Below, piece after piece: positions 46,940 to 58,340 of a stretch of DNA of 64,000 nt. The position numbers and the translations under genes were made by a program. The notes beneath the pieces are model-generated. The model had not been told where the DNA came from. It ran no database searches and saw only the letters and a list, made by a program, of their open reading frames with translations. The stretch comes from Rhipidocladum racemiflorum. Lineage: Eukaryota; Streptophyta; Magnoliopsida; Poales; Poaceae. Location: positions 8,695,001 to 8,759,000 of the forward strand of contig CM070585.1 of assembly GCA_036346355.1 (NCBI GenBank), written 5' to 3'. How positions within the stretch are numbered: the first letter of the stretch is position 1; each line of letters begins with the position of its first letter.

Positions 46940-47698
46940 CCCCAACCTCTCTCTCCTCTATTTCGCGAAAAGGTCCTCCGTTTCTTCAAAATTACGTATA
47001 GGTCCCTGGGTGATTTTCTGTGAGAGGAAAATAGATTTTTCCGGTTCGCGTTTAGGTCCCTCGTTCGGTATTTTACAGAGAGAGCCCCATTAAATGCGAA
47101 TAGCGAACGAGCCCTTTTCTAATTTTTCAAAATAGCGGATAGGTCCAAAATTATAACAAATGGGTCCCTGTGCTTTACGTTCGGGTCCTTTCTCCGTTTT
47201 GCCCGTAAAAAATGTTTTCGTGGTCCGTTTTTCCTCCGGAGCATGGGAAAAATGTTTTCGTTGGCCGTTTTCTCTAAAAAAAAATTCCATTCTCCGTTTT
47301 GCTCGGAAAAAATGTTTCCGTGATCCGTTTTTCCTCCGGAGCACGGGAAAAATGTTTTCGTTGGCCGTTTTCTCTTAAAAAAAAACTTTCTCCGTTTTGC
47401 TCGGAAAAAATGTTTCTGTGATCCGTTTTTTCTCCGACGCATGGGAAAAATGTTTTCGTTTGCCGTTTTCTCTAAAAAAAATATAGAATCCGTTTTTCGT
47501 CCATCATTTATCCTTTTTATTGGAAAAAAATGTTTTTGTTGTCCGTTTTGTCTCCAGAGTATGGGAAAAAAAATGTTTTGCGTCGTTTTTCCTTGTTTTT
47601 CCCGGGAAAAATTGTTCCATAGTCCGTTTTTTCTCCAGAAAAAAACACAAATTCGTTCGGCGCGCGTGCGCCGCGCGTACCTTCCTAGTAGTATATAC
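46940..47698 (+). repeat. Inverted repeat array, left copy
   Basis: A lead-in of about 250 bp (phrases such as TTCGCGTTTAGGTCCCT and GTCCAAAATTATAACAAA) is followed by about four dimeric units of roughly 97 bp. Each unit alternates a GATCCGTTTTTCCTCCGG half and a TTGGCCGTTTTCTCT half joined by AAAAATGTTT. It ends CGGCGCGCGTGCGCCG, a perfect hairpin, then CTTCCTAGTAG. The same array lies in reverse at 55395-56440. Confidence 0.85.
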
Positions 47699-49290
47699 GG
47701 GAATTAATTTATTCCAAGCCTGCGTGCTCAGAGCGTTAGTCGTCCCTCGTCCGTAATTTCCGACCAATTCATGGGCGGATCTTGCTGCGTGGGGGAGTCA
47801 CATGCACAGGAGATCTTCGCTGCACTACTAACCAATTAATCGACCGAGCCGGCGGTGCGGTCCAGCGGCGGTACACGCGGTCACCGCGCGACATGCGGCG
47901 CACGTCCTCCGACCCCGTGCATGGTGCACTCCAACGCTCAGTCATGTCGCATCCTCCGTTGACCTCGCAAGCACTGCATCCGCGGCGTGTCGGTGACATG
48001 GCACATGTGTTCCATTCGTGGACCACGGGGCCCGTACGTACACGCAACGACGTCAACCGCGCCTGCATGCACCGCTCCAACATGCACAGTAGGTGCCCAC
48101 GATGCGACACTATCTTTTTGCATCCACCGCACGTGGGCTCGGCCGTCGCCGCATCGTGCCTCCGCGACGACGACGACGCGCCTTGACTTCGCGTGCTCAC
48201 CGAGCCACCGGCCGTACGTGCGCTTAATGGGCCCTTGATGGGCTCTTAAGCCTAACTTGGATCGAAGGGACGTAAATGTCCTTCGATTCTTCTCCACTCA
48301 ACATGTTCCAGGTCCATGATCCCAACAACGTAGTACACAGCACAATTACCAATCCTGGGGCAAGATCTTCCCTCGGAACGAGGTGTCATGTCCCGAGATT
48401 TACTCCCCCCGCTGCAGCTCGGCGTCAGCTTGTCAACGTCGAACATATATCATGAGCTCAATGACCTAAATAACATACTACGAAATGTTCAGTTCGTGCA
48501 AGGATCCAACGGAGATCTTGTGAAGATCTTGCACTGTGTTTGGCCCATCTCGACCAGCAGCCAATAGATGAGTCTGGTCATATCTGTTCTTCTTGTGGAA
48601 AATGGATAAATGCCTCTTCAGTGATATGGATTTGAAAAATTGCATCATCTTTGTGATGCTGATATGTCGGTCCGGTTCCACATGTCGATCAAGTGACATT
48701 TGTCGAACTGCGAAACTTTGCATTTTGTTTGAGAGGCCATGTCCGGAAGTGAGACTGATCCAATTCAATACACACGCGATAACAGTGCCAAAAACAGATT
48801 CAAGCAAGGGACTTGAGTTAAACAAGTCTGTTTATCCCATTACATACAGCAGCAACACAGACCGCAAGTACAACCATCAGATATATACTTAACCTTAGCT
48901 AGCCATCAAGCCGGGTGCAGGATGGTTCATGGATCCCTGACTTTCATGGAACCCGCGACTTTCAACGACCTCTGAAACTCATCCGGGCTCTCTACTTCTC
49001 TAGTCTCTCTATGATGCAAGCTAGAAGAAGGTTGGCATGATGCAAACCCCAGAAAGCTCTACACAAACTCTGCAGGATTGCTAAATTAAAGTGGTTCTTA
49101 CGGCTTCACTCCTCTACTACATACTTACATAGTCTATATGTCAGTCTTTTGAGGCTGCTACAGAAGCAGCACAAGGAAACTAGAAGATCAATCAAGCCCA
49201 AGTCTGTTCATCATCGGTTTACAACAGAGAAATTGTATGTACAGGCGCCACTGAAGGTAGGCGTGCGGCATGTCATCGACTGTTCGATCA
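47699..49290. other. Sequence downstream of the bZIP gene, no second gene recognised
   Basis: 47770-48250 is GC-rich with frames on both strands that show no domain. 48480-48830 has a 115-residue - strand frame, also without a recognisable motif. The bZIP 3' UTR probably occupies the few hundred bases just below 49290. Confidence 0.4.
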
Positions 49291-52200
49291 TCACCAAGGA
49301 CCAGTCAGTGTTCTTCGCAAGCAAAGTCTCTTCTGCCGCCCGAATGGATCCTTCACCATTTCGGCTACCTGTTAGCAGTGAAACAAATGTCTAATCATTA
49401 CGTATATAGGTGGTTATTATTAGGATATTTGCTGATACCAATGGCATGTAACCTTAGTACTGCGGCGTGCTGACAGTTACAGTTTGCAAAGAAGCCAGGC
49501 TCCGAGAACCGAATCGTTTGGTTAATCTTGCAAATTATAGTAAGTTACTCGAGCCAACGGAAATTCAGTCAAACGAAATATCGTCCATGCACTGTGGAGT
49601 AATAGGTAAACCAACAGCATACACGGCACTCATGCTGTCAGAATTTCCAAAGTGTAATGTTGGTAATAAATCGAGTACCACAACTGAAATGAATTAGCAA
49701 ACCAAGCAGTATAGAAGCATAAAACATTATAACTGGAAAGTATGTTGAGCTAAATATGCCGGAAAGAATTTTTCCTGCTAGGGTAAAACAACTCTCTTCC
49801 TACAATTGAACAAATTCCAGTCAAAATACTGCAAATTTACCAGTTCAACAAGAGGTCGCTTAAATAGAGTTACAAGAGCGAGCAAGTTGCTTTTAACAAC
49901 ATTGCGGCATGATCATAGAATGAATCAAAATTCCATTATATATTGTTTCACCAAGAAAAAACATGCAAGACAAGAATAATCGATGAATTACATGGTGAAG
50001 AAAGTAGGTTCCGAATACTTGGGTTTTGATCAAATACTTACAGTTTTGGTTGTTTGTTGACTAATACAAGAAGTATAACAAAGCCAAACTTTAAAAGACA
50101 ACATATAATTTTTTTATCAGGCGCATATAAGGTACCTGAGATGAAAAATATGGAAGATCAACACCCCCGGCCCCAACTTAAAAAAAAAAAACTGAGCAGT
50201 GCTTCTATGTTTTTTCCCCTAATACAAATTGCATGAATTTTGAAGCAAACGAAGAGGTAAGTAATGACCATTTACCCTTCATTCATGCTTTAATAATTAT
50301 GCAACTTTAAAAAACAAAAGCATAGAAGCATCTCTCAAAAAAACTGAAAGCTGATCGGGCACATATAAGTTTATTTTGTAGGATCAAACAAAAAAACTGA
50401 AAACTGTAGGGAACAAATTGACAGACTTAGTACAGTTTATACATGAAGTGATTCCGGGATTCTCCTAAAAAAGGAACCTACAACTATTAATGTTATAAAA
50501 CATGTTTAGCACCGTAGCCTGTAACTGAATCATCCTAACGAAAATGTCATGTACCAAACTATGGGTTATATATCATATTGATATATACAGTAAAGAAAAA
50601 TTTGACATTGCCAAAAGACATAAGCAATTACCTCGTTTTTCTGCATTTCCATAATCTCTGCCTGCACGATGAAGACAATGAAAAAAGATCAGGACTTTGA
50701 ACAGAATAGCTCGTACTCGCATTCGAGGTATGGTATGGTAATGCTATTCACTGCGATGTTTTCTGGTCACTAACAACGCTAGGAGCGTAGGATAACCACC
50801 ACAAGTCTACAACTATAAGAAGTGTGAGCTGGATATTCAGCCTGTTGATATGCTGGTAGATATGCAAAATGTTCACACAGAAAAAAGTTTGATATACCCG
50901 TAAATACATGGGGAAATTAGATTTGCATTTATGAATATTAAACTCTAGCATCCACCCTGAAAATAGATAGGGAATGAGAAGTACTGCTGCAGCGAACTGG
51001 TGTGAAGATGAAACACCAAAAGGTTACTGCAAAACAGAAACACTGAATATTTCACACTCCGGTTTGAAGACTGGATAATGGATGCACTATGCTTAGGTTT
51101 CGAGAAACAGAGGTTATGCTGAGGGCAAGCCATAGTGAATGCTTCAGTGAGGTTCTCTTATTGCATCAACATGGACAAAATTAGAAAAGCAGCCAACAGT
51201 GGGGTCTACGAGCCAAACATACCCACTTCAGAATGACTAGTATAAATCCTCCTTTTAGACAGAACGCACTGAAGTAGCACATTTAACATGTGCAAGTGCA
51301 ACAGCAGGGTTTACCTGTTTCCTCTCCAGCTCCTTGTTCAGCTCCGTGAGTTTCTGAACTTCAGCTTCCAACTCCATTGTATAAGCCTATGCAGATAAGA
51401 AAACTGTTACCAAAATAGGAAATTTGGCAATTGTCTGCTAAAAAGAAACACAGGGTAACAAGGAAGGTTAGGCTGCACTGACAAATGACCCAGCTTATGA
51501 ATTATAACTTTACTATAACAGGAACACGCACAACACATTGAGTTACTGTAATTAATATTTTCTAGAGCTCTTTTACAGTACACTAAATTGAATATGAACC
51601 GTTTAACTAGAGTTTACTTACACTTTATCTGATAGTAGAGTAGTAGAAACACTCTTAACAAATCAATGATTTAACAAATCAATGATTAGATGTGATTTTT
51701 ATAACACATTATATACTACCAATATAAATGTATAATGCACGGTAAAGTTTCTCATTTTTTATGATCATATTTTCAGCTCAACAACTTTCAGTCCTGCACT
51801 AACAAATGGCTTATTACTAAGTAGTAAGACATGCATGGATTCATTAGGTAATGTTATTACCTGCTTGCGAGCGCGGGACCTCGCGGCGGACTCCCTGTTC
51901 TTGATCATCCTCCTCTGCCTCCTCTCCACCACCTTCTCCACGCCGCCACCATTTCTTCTCCCCCTTACCATCCCCTCAAATGAATACGGCATTGGCTCCG
52001 TCGGTGATGACAGGTCCCCGTTCCCCTTCCCGCCAGAATCAAGCTGGTTCACCTCTGTTTGCACAGTCACGGCGCTGCCTCCCAAGCCCACTGCCCTCGG
52101 CAAGTGCCCATTGCCCAAGGCAAAATCTCCCATGCCGACCGACGCAAATCCCAGCGCCGCCGGACCGGCGTCGTTGGCACTCGGGAAGTTCCCGTAGAAG

Positions 52201-52745
52201 GCAGTGCTTTTGGGCGCAACAGGGACCGGCCGCGGCAGCATGGGCGGCGGCGCAGAGGTGGGGTTCTCCCGGACCACGCCGGCTCTGACCAAGAACTCCT
52301 CCAGGGTCATCTCCCCGAGCATCACCTGCCGCTGGGGCTGCGGCTCGCCACCATCCGTCCCCACCGGCGGCGGCTCGTCGCGCACGAGGTTGCGCCACAC
52401 CTCGTCGACAGTCTTGGCGCTGAGCGTGCGGGGCAGGGTAAGCGAGCCCTGGCGCTGCAGCGCCGTGGGCGGTTCTCCTGTGCCGACACCCACGCCCACG
52501 CCGGCGGCGGATGTGGAGGCGGAGGCCATGGCCTGGCTCTCCTCGGCGGTCCAGATGCTCCGGAGCAGCTCGTCCATGTTCATGGAGCCGAAGTCCTTCC
52601 CGAAGCCGCCGCCGCCGGCGCCCCCGCGCGCACTCTGGAACTCGTCGAACGTCAGCGAGTAAACCGACCCCTGCCTCGCCAGCGACACCCCCTCCGCCGC
52701 CACCGCCCTCCGCCCCGACGACGACCCGGCGTTCTTGAACTCCAT
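49291..52745 (-). CDS. TRAB1: ABF/ABI5/TRAB1-type group A bZIP transcription factor
   Basis: Four exons on the - strand, all joined in phase 0 with GT-AG introns: 52745-51861, 51386-51315, 50661-50632 and 49368-49291, giving 354 residues. The protein would bind ABA-response elements (ACGTG core) in the nucleus as a dimer and activate ABA-dependent genes. The conserved blocks are in family order: C1 (Leu-Ala-Arg-Gln-Gly-Ser-Val-Tyr-Ser, 22-30, with Asn-Met-Asp-Glu-Leu-Leu after it), C2 (Leu-Gln-Arg-Gln-Gly-Ser-Leu-Thr-Leu, 96-104) and C3 (Thr-Leu-Glu-Glu-Phe-Leu-Val-Arg-Ala-Gly, 147-156). The basic region (275-295, Asn-x7-Arg spacing) is at the exon 1 end, the zipper starts in exon 2, and the C-terminus is Leu-Arg-Arg-Thr-Leu-Thr-Gly-Pro-Trp. 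The Arg-x-x-Ser sites in C1 and C2 are the kind phosphorylated by SnRK2 kinases. The ATG at 52745 matches the family start; an in-frame upstream ATG lies at 52817. Group assignment is firm; orthology to rice TRAB1 rests on remembered similarity. Confidence 0.93.
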
Positions 52746-53144
52746 GACCCCCTCCCTCCCTCCCCACCTATCCGTCAGCATCAAACAGCACGGACACCAG
52801 GAGAGAGCTCGAAGCAAAGGCGCTCAAATCGCCGCCAGTCACATGCGCTTCTTGGAAAGGCTTTTAGGAGAGTGGCAGCCGGCGAGGCGAACAGGCGAGT
52901 GCGACTTGACGACGAGAGTGGCGTGTGTGATTGCGAGTGATGCCACGGAGAAGCGCGGCGCAGAGGATCCTTGTCGTGCGGGGCGGCAGTGGAGCGGGAG
53001 TGCTCCGTCCGGTGGTTGTAATTCGTGGCGTGCTATGGGGCGTGGGGCCGGGTGGCCAATCAGCGCGCAACGCGTTGAGGCCTTGGCTCCGTCAGTTGTA
53101 CGATTTGTGGGCGAATTCCGAAACTGCTTACGAGACCTAGCTTA
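52746..53144 (-). promoter_or_regulatory. 5' UTR and proximal promoter of the bZIP gene
   Basis: This 400 bp GC-rich stretch lies between the bZIP start codon and the duplicated repeat at 53145. It has a C-rich/T-rich leader (52746-52770 on the + strand). The nearest TATA-like word on the - strand, TATATTAA, spans about 53146-53153, within the start of the duplicated repeat. No ACGTG core was seen here. Confidence 0.45.
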
Positions 53145-53262
53145 TTAATATAGTACTCCAGTTTTTACTGTACTAGTTGCATGCCCGTGCGTTGCTACGA
53201 AAAATAAAATTGATAACGAAAAATAAAGATTAAAAAATAAAAAAAATTATTTCACAAAATCA
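53145..53262. repeat. 118-bp direct repeat, copy 1
   Basis: Matches 53590-53707 base for base by eye. It includes flank sequence and the left terminus of the inverted-repeat element at 53172. Confidence 0.9.
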
Positions 53263-53590
53263 CACTCTACTGATACCATGATATGCCTACTGTTGAGGGC
53301 TAAGTTTCTCATGAGCCTATTGAACTACAATGAGAATGAATCGAAAGACAATATTCCTAAAGTTATACGGGAAATTCTAAAGCGTCTCAGGGATTAGATG
53401 GATTTTAATGATAAACAATTCCTATATTACTTTATGCACTTGCTTGTGTAATCAACGATATAATAACTCTCTGTATCTTTCTTTTGTGCACATCTTACTA
53501 CAGTTTATTACCAAAACATATAACACCTTTTGCTTATTTGAATTGTATTACCAAAAATCATCGTAGCGTTAGCACGGGCAATATACTAGT
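53172..53590. mobile_element. Small element with ACTAGT...GCCCGTGC inverted ends
   Basis: The left end ACTAGTTGCATGCCCGTGC and the right end (reverse complement ACTAGTATATTGCCCGTGC) form terminal inverted repeats of about 28 bp. Ends of this type are common in grasses. Superfamily is uncertain: each end, read outward, closes with CTAGT after a GC-rich potential hairpin, as Helitron 3' ends do. Confidence 0.6.
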
Positions 53591-53707
53591 TAATATAGTA
53601 CTCCAGTTTTTACTGTACTAGTTGCATGCCCGTGCGTTGCTACGAAAAATAAAATTGATAACGAAAAATAAAGATTAAAAAATAAAAAAAATTATTTCAC
53701 AAAATCA
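53590..53707. repeat. 118-bp direct repeat, copy 2
   Basis: Second copy of 53145-53262, starting exactly where the 53172-53590 element ends. Confidence 0.9.
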
Positions 53708-54648
53708 AACATCTATATTTAACGCTTCGTTTCTTGCGAAAGCTGGTTAATTAAAGCAACGCTTCGTTTCTTGCGTAGGGCAATTAAGCAGGGCAATTAA
53801 TGACGTGAGAAGAACATACCACTGCCACCAAGTGCTGCTTTAGAATTGTAGAGATACGAGAGATTGATTAATAAAAAAAGAAAAAATTTCAATTTTCTTA
53901 TTTTGGTGTTATCTATTATGTGATTGTTCAATTTTTTTTTTTTTATTATTGTTCTTAGGATTAATCTACTCCTTGGCCGAAACGGCTCATCAGTTGTGGG
54001 CCCGGATGGTCAGCTTCCTCTGTTGGGAGCAGGGTTAGTGGCGTCTGGCTGGGCCGGCCGGCTAGTGTGCAGCTCAAATTCAGTGTCTTATAAAATGGAA
54101 GGTTTTATCCAAGCTGCTAGTGAGATTGTGAAAGAAAGAAAGAATGGATGATGATCAGATGATGGCATGTTGATCAGATATGGGTTTAGTTTAGTTGGCT
54201 ACACGAGCGGGTAGTTCAGCCTTCGGCCTCAGATTGCACATAACTTTTCTTAAAAAGACGTGTTTTGTGGTATTCCGCGAGGTTGCTCTAGAAAGTTGAA
54301 AAGATCAGTCAATAATTGGACTAACAATTGACAATGGCTTATCAACCTTCGCCCAAAACTTGCGGAATGACCGATAGTAATCAGAATTTTGTGTCATCTG
54401 GAAGTTAAAAAAACGTCATCAGAATTTTGTGAAGTTTCAGCAACGAGGAGTAAGCATTTAACATGTTTTTAAGCTGTGGATGGCGCGGTGTATGCTTGTT
54501 TCACAGTGGTTCGATTGCATGCACCTTCCTCCCTCTGCTTTCCCAATCAAACATCAACTCCAAGCCACATCCTACAATAGGCCTACGTGTCCTAGACCTA
54601 TGTATGTACTAGAATGGCTAGGATCAAATCAACTACTCCAATTTGGGA
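53708..54648. other. Intergenic, no gene recognised
   Basis: A short direct repeat, AACGCTTCGTTTCTTGCG, occurs twice near 53720 and 53758. The 75-residue frame at 53924-54151 has no known motif. Confidence 0.4.
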
Positions 54649-54656
54649 GTCAGTGC

Positions 54657-55018
54657 CAGGTTTCATTTATCGACGAAAACCGGTCGATTATCGCCGATTA
54701 TCGTGATATCGACGGCGGCCGAAATGCAATACCGAGCGGTAAACCGAAAAAATTCAAAAATTCAAAAAAAATTATATGACGCAAATATCGCGATTATCGC
54801 CACATATCGAGCGATTATCGCTACAAAAGTCGACCGCACAAAAAAACTCAACATGGATGTCGATTTTCCACCGATAATCGTCGATTTTCCACGTTTTTTG
54901 ATTTTTTTTTTTCAAAAAAATCTGATTTTTGAATTTATGCGATTTTCGGCTCGATTTTTGCGATTATCGAAAATCACTGTTCATGCGAAAATCGCACAGA
55001 TCGATATGTGGAACCCTG
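54657..55018. mobile_element. hAT-type MITE, 362 bp, 8-bp TSD GTCAGTGC
   Basis: The termini CAGGTTTCATTTATCGA and CAGGGTTCCACATATCGA (right end, reverse complement) are inverted repeats of hAT type. Exact 8-bp duplications lie at 54649-54656 and 55019-55026. The interior is rich in CGATTATCG words. Non-coding; the long frame across it is incidental. Confidence 0.88.
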
Positions 55019-55026
55019 GTCAGTGC

Positions 55027-55394
55027 TCGGCATACACAACATTGGATGTGATAAGTTTTTTCCTATCACGAGGCTACGGAGATTTAATTATTTGTCATAT
55101 AAAGTTAATAAAAATTAATGATTTGTCTTATAATATTTTGTTGGCATGTATTCTCAGGATCTAAATATTAGTAAAAAATAATCAATTCCACTGAAAAAAA
55201 AGTGAATCATCAATTTTTTCAAAAAAAAAAAATGCACTGTATCAAACATTGTAGGAAAAAGCTAAAGTAATGCTACAGTGGTTGCTGTTGCTATAGTACT
55301 GAATGTTGATTGGAATTTCCGTTGGGTAGTTCTGTAGTGTTCTGGCAACTTATGGGAAAATTTTGCTCGTGCTATTGAAAAGGTGTTCAATTGT
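55027..55394. other. AT-rich intergenic sequence
   Basis: No gene or defined repeat recognised. Confidence 0.5.
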
Positions 55395-56440
55395 ATTCTA
55401 CTAGGAAGATTCGCGCGCTACGCCGCGCCGTGCGAAATTTGATAAAAAAATGATGAAAAGCGGGAAAAAACGGAAAAACGAATTTACGTTTTTTTTTTGG
55501 GAAACGGCCAACGAAAACATTTTTTCCATGTTCCGGAGAAAACACGGTTCACGGAAATAATTTTTTCAGGCAAAACGAAGAAAGAAAACGGCTTTCCATA
55601 TTTTTTGTGGGGAAATAGCCACCGAAAACAGCTTCCCCATGCTCCGGAGGAAAAACGGATCACGAAAACATTTTTTCGGAGCAAAACGGAGAAAGGGAAC
55701 GGTTTTCCATATTTTTGTCTTGAAAAAACGGCCAACGAAAACATTTTTCTCATGCTCCGGAGAAAAATCGGATGACGAAAATTTTTTTTTTGGGCAAAAC
55801 GGATAAAGGAAACAGTCTCCCAATTTTTTTTGGAGGGAAATAGCTATCGAAAACATTTCCCCCATGCCACAGAGGGAAAACCGATCACGAAAACATTTTT
55901 TTCGGCAAAAACGGAGAAAAGAAACGGTTCTACATTTTTTTTTGGAAAAACGGCTAACGAAAATATTTTTCGCATGCTCTGGAGAAAAAACGGACCACGA
56001 AAATATTTTTTGGGACAAAACGGAAAAACCGATCACGAAAACATTTTTTTCGGCCAAAACGGAGAAAAGAAACGGTTCTACATTTTTTTTTGTGGAAAAA
56101 CGGCTACCGAAAATATTTTTCGCATGCTCTGGAGAAAAAACGGACCCCAAAAACATTTTTTTGGGACAAAACGGAGAAAGGACCCGAACGTAAAGCGCGA
56201 GGACCTATTTGTTATAATTTTGGACTTGTTCGCTATTTTGAATAATTAGGAAAGGGCTCGCTCGCGATTGGCCCTTAACGGGAGGGCCTCCATGCAAAAC
56301 GGGAAACCAGGGACCTAAACGCGAACTGGAAAAAATATTCTTCTCTCACATAAAATCGCGCAAGGACCTGGACGTAATTCGGAAGAAACGCGGGGGGCTT
56401 TTGGCAAAAACGCCGGCAACACGTGGGGGGGCCGGTTGGC
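55395..56440 (-). repeat. Inverted repeat array, right copy
   Basis: Reverse-orientation copy of 46940-47698, with about six units of roughly 110 bp and the same lead-in on its outer side (phrases AGGGACCTAAACGCGAA and TTTGTTATAATTTTGGAC). The inner end ACTAGGAAGATTCGCGCGC mirrors the inner end of the left copy. Long open frames across it (up to 196 residues) arise because the unit lacks stops in those frames. Confidence 0.85.
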
Positions 56441-56444
56441 CCCC

Positions 56445-56939
56445 AATCCTAGCCCTCATAAGGTGGGTTACCATTACTATTCTTTTTTCTCGTTTTATTT
56501 TTATTGCCAATCTTTACTCTTATTTTTTTTTGCCATTTTCGTCAGTTAAATGTGAGTTGATCGTCAGTCGAACAATTTTACCCTTAGCGTGAATTCTTCC
56601 TTCTATTTTTGATTTTTTTTAAAAAAAATAGTGGCACAAACAAAATTGGGCACTTTTTCAGTGACACTAACAAAATTTTCTCGGCAACTTATTATTCTCC
56701 TTTACCCTGCTGTTGATCCCTTGTTACTATCAATCCGCCATTGGCCGTGGCCCAAGGTCACGGATTAAAAGGCTATGGTGTGAGTCTGGTGGCTATGCAT
56801 GTACTGGAGAGGTGCTTAGCAAAAATTTGTTTATTTATTTATTGCTACTAGGGCTGATAAGGTAATAATTTTGTTGTATCGATGCTTAGTAGGCACATGT
56901 GCTTAATAGGTGCTTATGCTTATAAGTGCCTCTAATTAA
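56445..56939. other. Intergenic, no gene recognised
   Basis: AT-rich sequence with no open frame or repeat that I can support. Confidence 0.5.
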
Positions 56940-56941
56940 TA

Positions 56942-57182
56942 CTCCCTTCGTTTCTTTTTATAAGGCGTATTTGGTTTCGTTAGGATAAAGTTTTGACCAA
57001 CAATTACTCTATTAGCATATAATTTTTATGACACAAAATTGATATTAACAGATTTGTATTCAAAAGTATTTATATATAATTATGATTTTGTATTGCATAG
57101 ATGATATATTAATGAAGTAATCGTTGGTCAAAATCTTGTCCTAACGAAACCAAATACGCCTTATAAAAAGAAACGGAGGGAG
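56942..57182. mobile_element. Stowaway MITE (Tc1/mariner type), TSD TA
   Basis: The termini CTCCCTTCGTTTCTTTTTAT and CTCCCTCCGTTTCTTTTTAT (reverse complement) are inverted repeats, and TA flanks both sides. At 241 bp it matches the usual Stowaway size. Confidence 0.95.
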
Positions 57183-57184
57183 TA

Positions 57185-57784
57185 GATGGTATACTATCTA
57201 AACACATAAGAAAAAAGTGCTTGCTTACGAGGAAATGGCCCTTACCTTGTCAATGTGACTGTATTCGCTCTCTCTAAGCATCTAAAAGCACTTTGCATGC
57301 TCTTTGACTCTTAGCCTCTTAAAATCTTTGTTCGCCGTACTTGTCGCTTTGAATTTGACTAATCAAATCTTGATCATTAATGATTTTTAAAACATCTAAT
57401 TCTGTACCTTAAAATTGATATTGTTATGTTTGTAACTAAAAGTATGATGTTAATATTCTCATTTAGAGCTATTTAATCCTGTGTTGATTAAAAAGTAACA
57501 GTCCAAACTTGACCCATTGAAAAGAACAATGCCATGTGTTCACCAACGGAGGAAGGTGGTCCGGCACGCAGAATGACAAATGGGTCATGTCAAAGGATCT
57601 TATCCGAGACGGCCAAAGGGCCCACAAGATATTGTAAAGTATGCCATCCAAACGTGCTGATAAAGATCTTCAAATGCTGCAAAACATTCCGAATGATTTA
57701 CTACACCAGCCACGTGGTAGGCGGATAGAAGGAAAAGAGCGAAATGATAACACAGATGGTACAGAAGCCGGATCCAACGTTTAA
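57185..57784. other. Intergenic, no gene recognised
   Basis: Mixed composition, short frames only. Confidence 0.5.
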
Positions 57785-57786
57785 TA

Positions 57787-58052
57787 CTCCTCCGTTTTTA
57801 AAAATAATGAACATATTTATTAAACTACCTTATTCATAAATATAAAACGTATTTTATATTCTAATGCAGAACAATTGTATTATTTTCTTTATATTTCTGA
57901 TAAATATCTGATTTTATTTTTGTATTTTCTATATATATTCATTAAGTATTGTATTTAAAGATAATAATTATGGTCAATCTAGTTATTTCTAATGTTTTCT
58001 TGTCTATGTGCAACAAAAAATACGTCTGATAATTTTGGATGGACTAAGGGAG
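57787..58052. mobile_element. Diverged Stowaway-like MITE, TSD TA
   Basis: It begins CTCCTCCGTTTTTAAAAATAA and ends TTTTGGATGGACTAAGGGAG, with TA on each side. The ends are weaker inverted repeats than those of 56942-57182, so this is an older copy. Confidence 0.75.
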
Positions 58053-58059
58053 TAAGAAT

Positions 58060-58340
58060 TTTTTTTAAGTAATATGAGAGAAAAATAATTATAGAAATAA
58101 TATGCTGAAAAGAAAATTACAAAAATATTCCTCTGTCGCTGTTCAAAACGGCGACAGAGACTATCGCTGTTTCGAGTCACGACTATATGTCGCCATTTAG
58201 AATGGCAACATAGAGTATGTCACCTTTTGGAATAGTGACAGATAATTTGTCGCCAGTTTGACTGGTGATAGATCCTCTGTCTCTGGTCTAAACGGTGACA
58301 TATCTCTGTTGCCAGTCCAAATAGTGACAGAGAGCCAGGA
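58060..58340 (-). repeat. Hairpin array, right copy: seven imperfect 27-nt palindromes
   Basis: From 58132 to 58337 seven successive words follow the pattern TCTGTCGCC-loop-GGCGACAGA, each able to fold, spaced about 30 bp. They are preceded by an AT tail (58060-58131) that matches, in reverse, the tail at 46169-46260. The arrangement resembles subterminal repeats of large DNA transposons, but CACTA termini were not found. Confidence 0.7.

Noticed and set aside
52039..52940. 293- and 242-residue frames overlapping the bZIP first exon
   Set aside because: Both are GC-rich shadows; the third frame carries all conserved bZIP blocks and correct splice sites.
55566..56156. 196-residue - strand frame with Phe/Lys-rich repeats
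   Set aside because: It runs through the tandem repeat array; the frame is open because the repeat unit has no stop in that frame. Similar open frames occur on both strands and in the left array.
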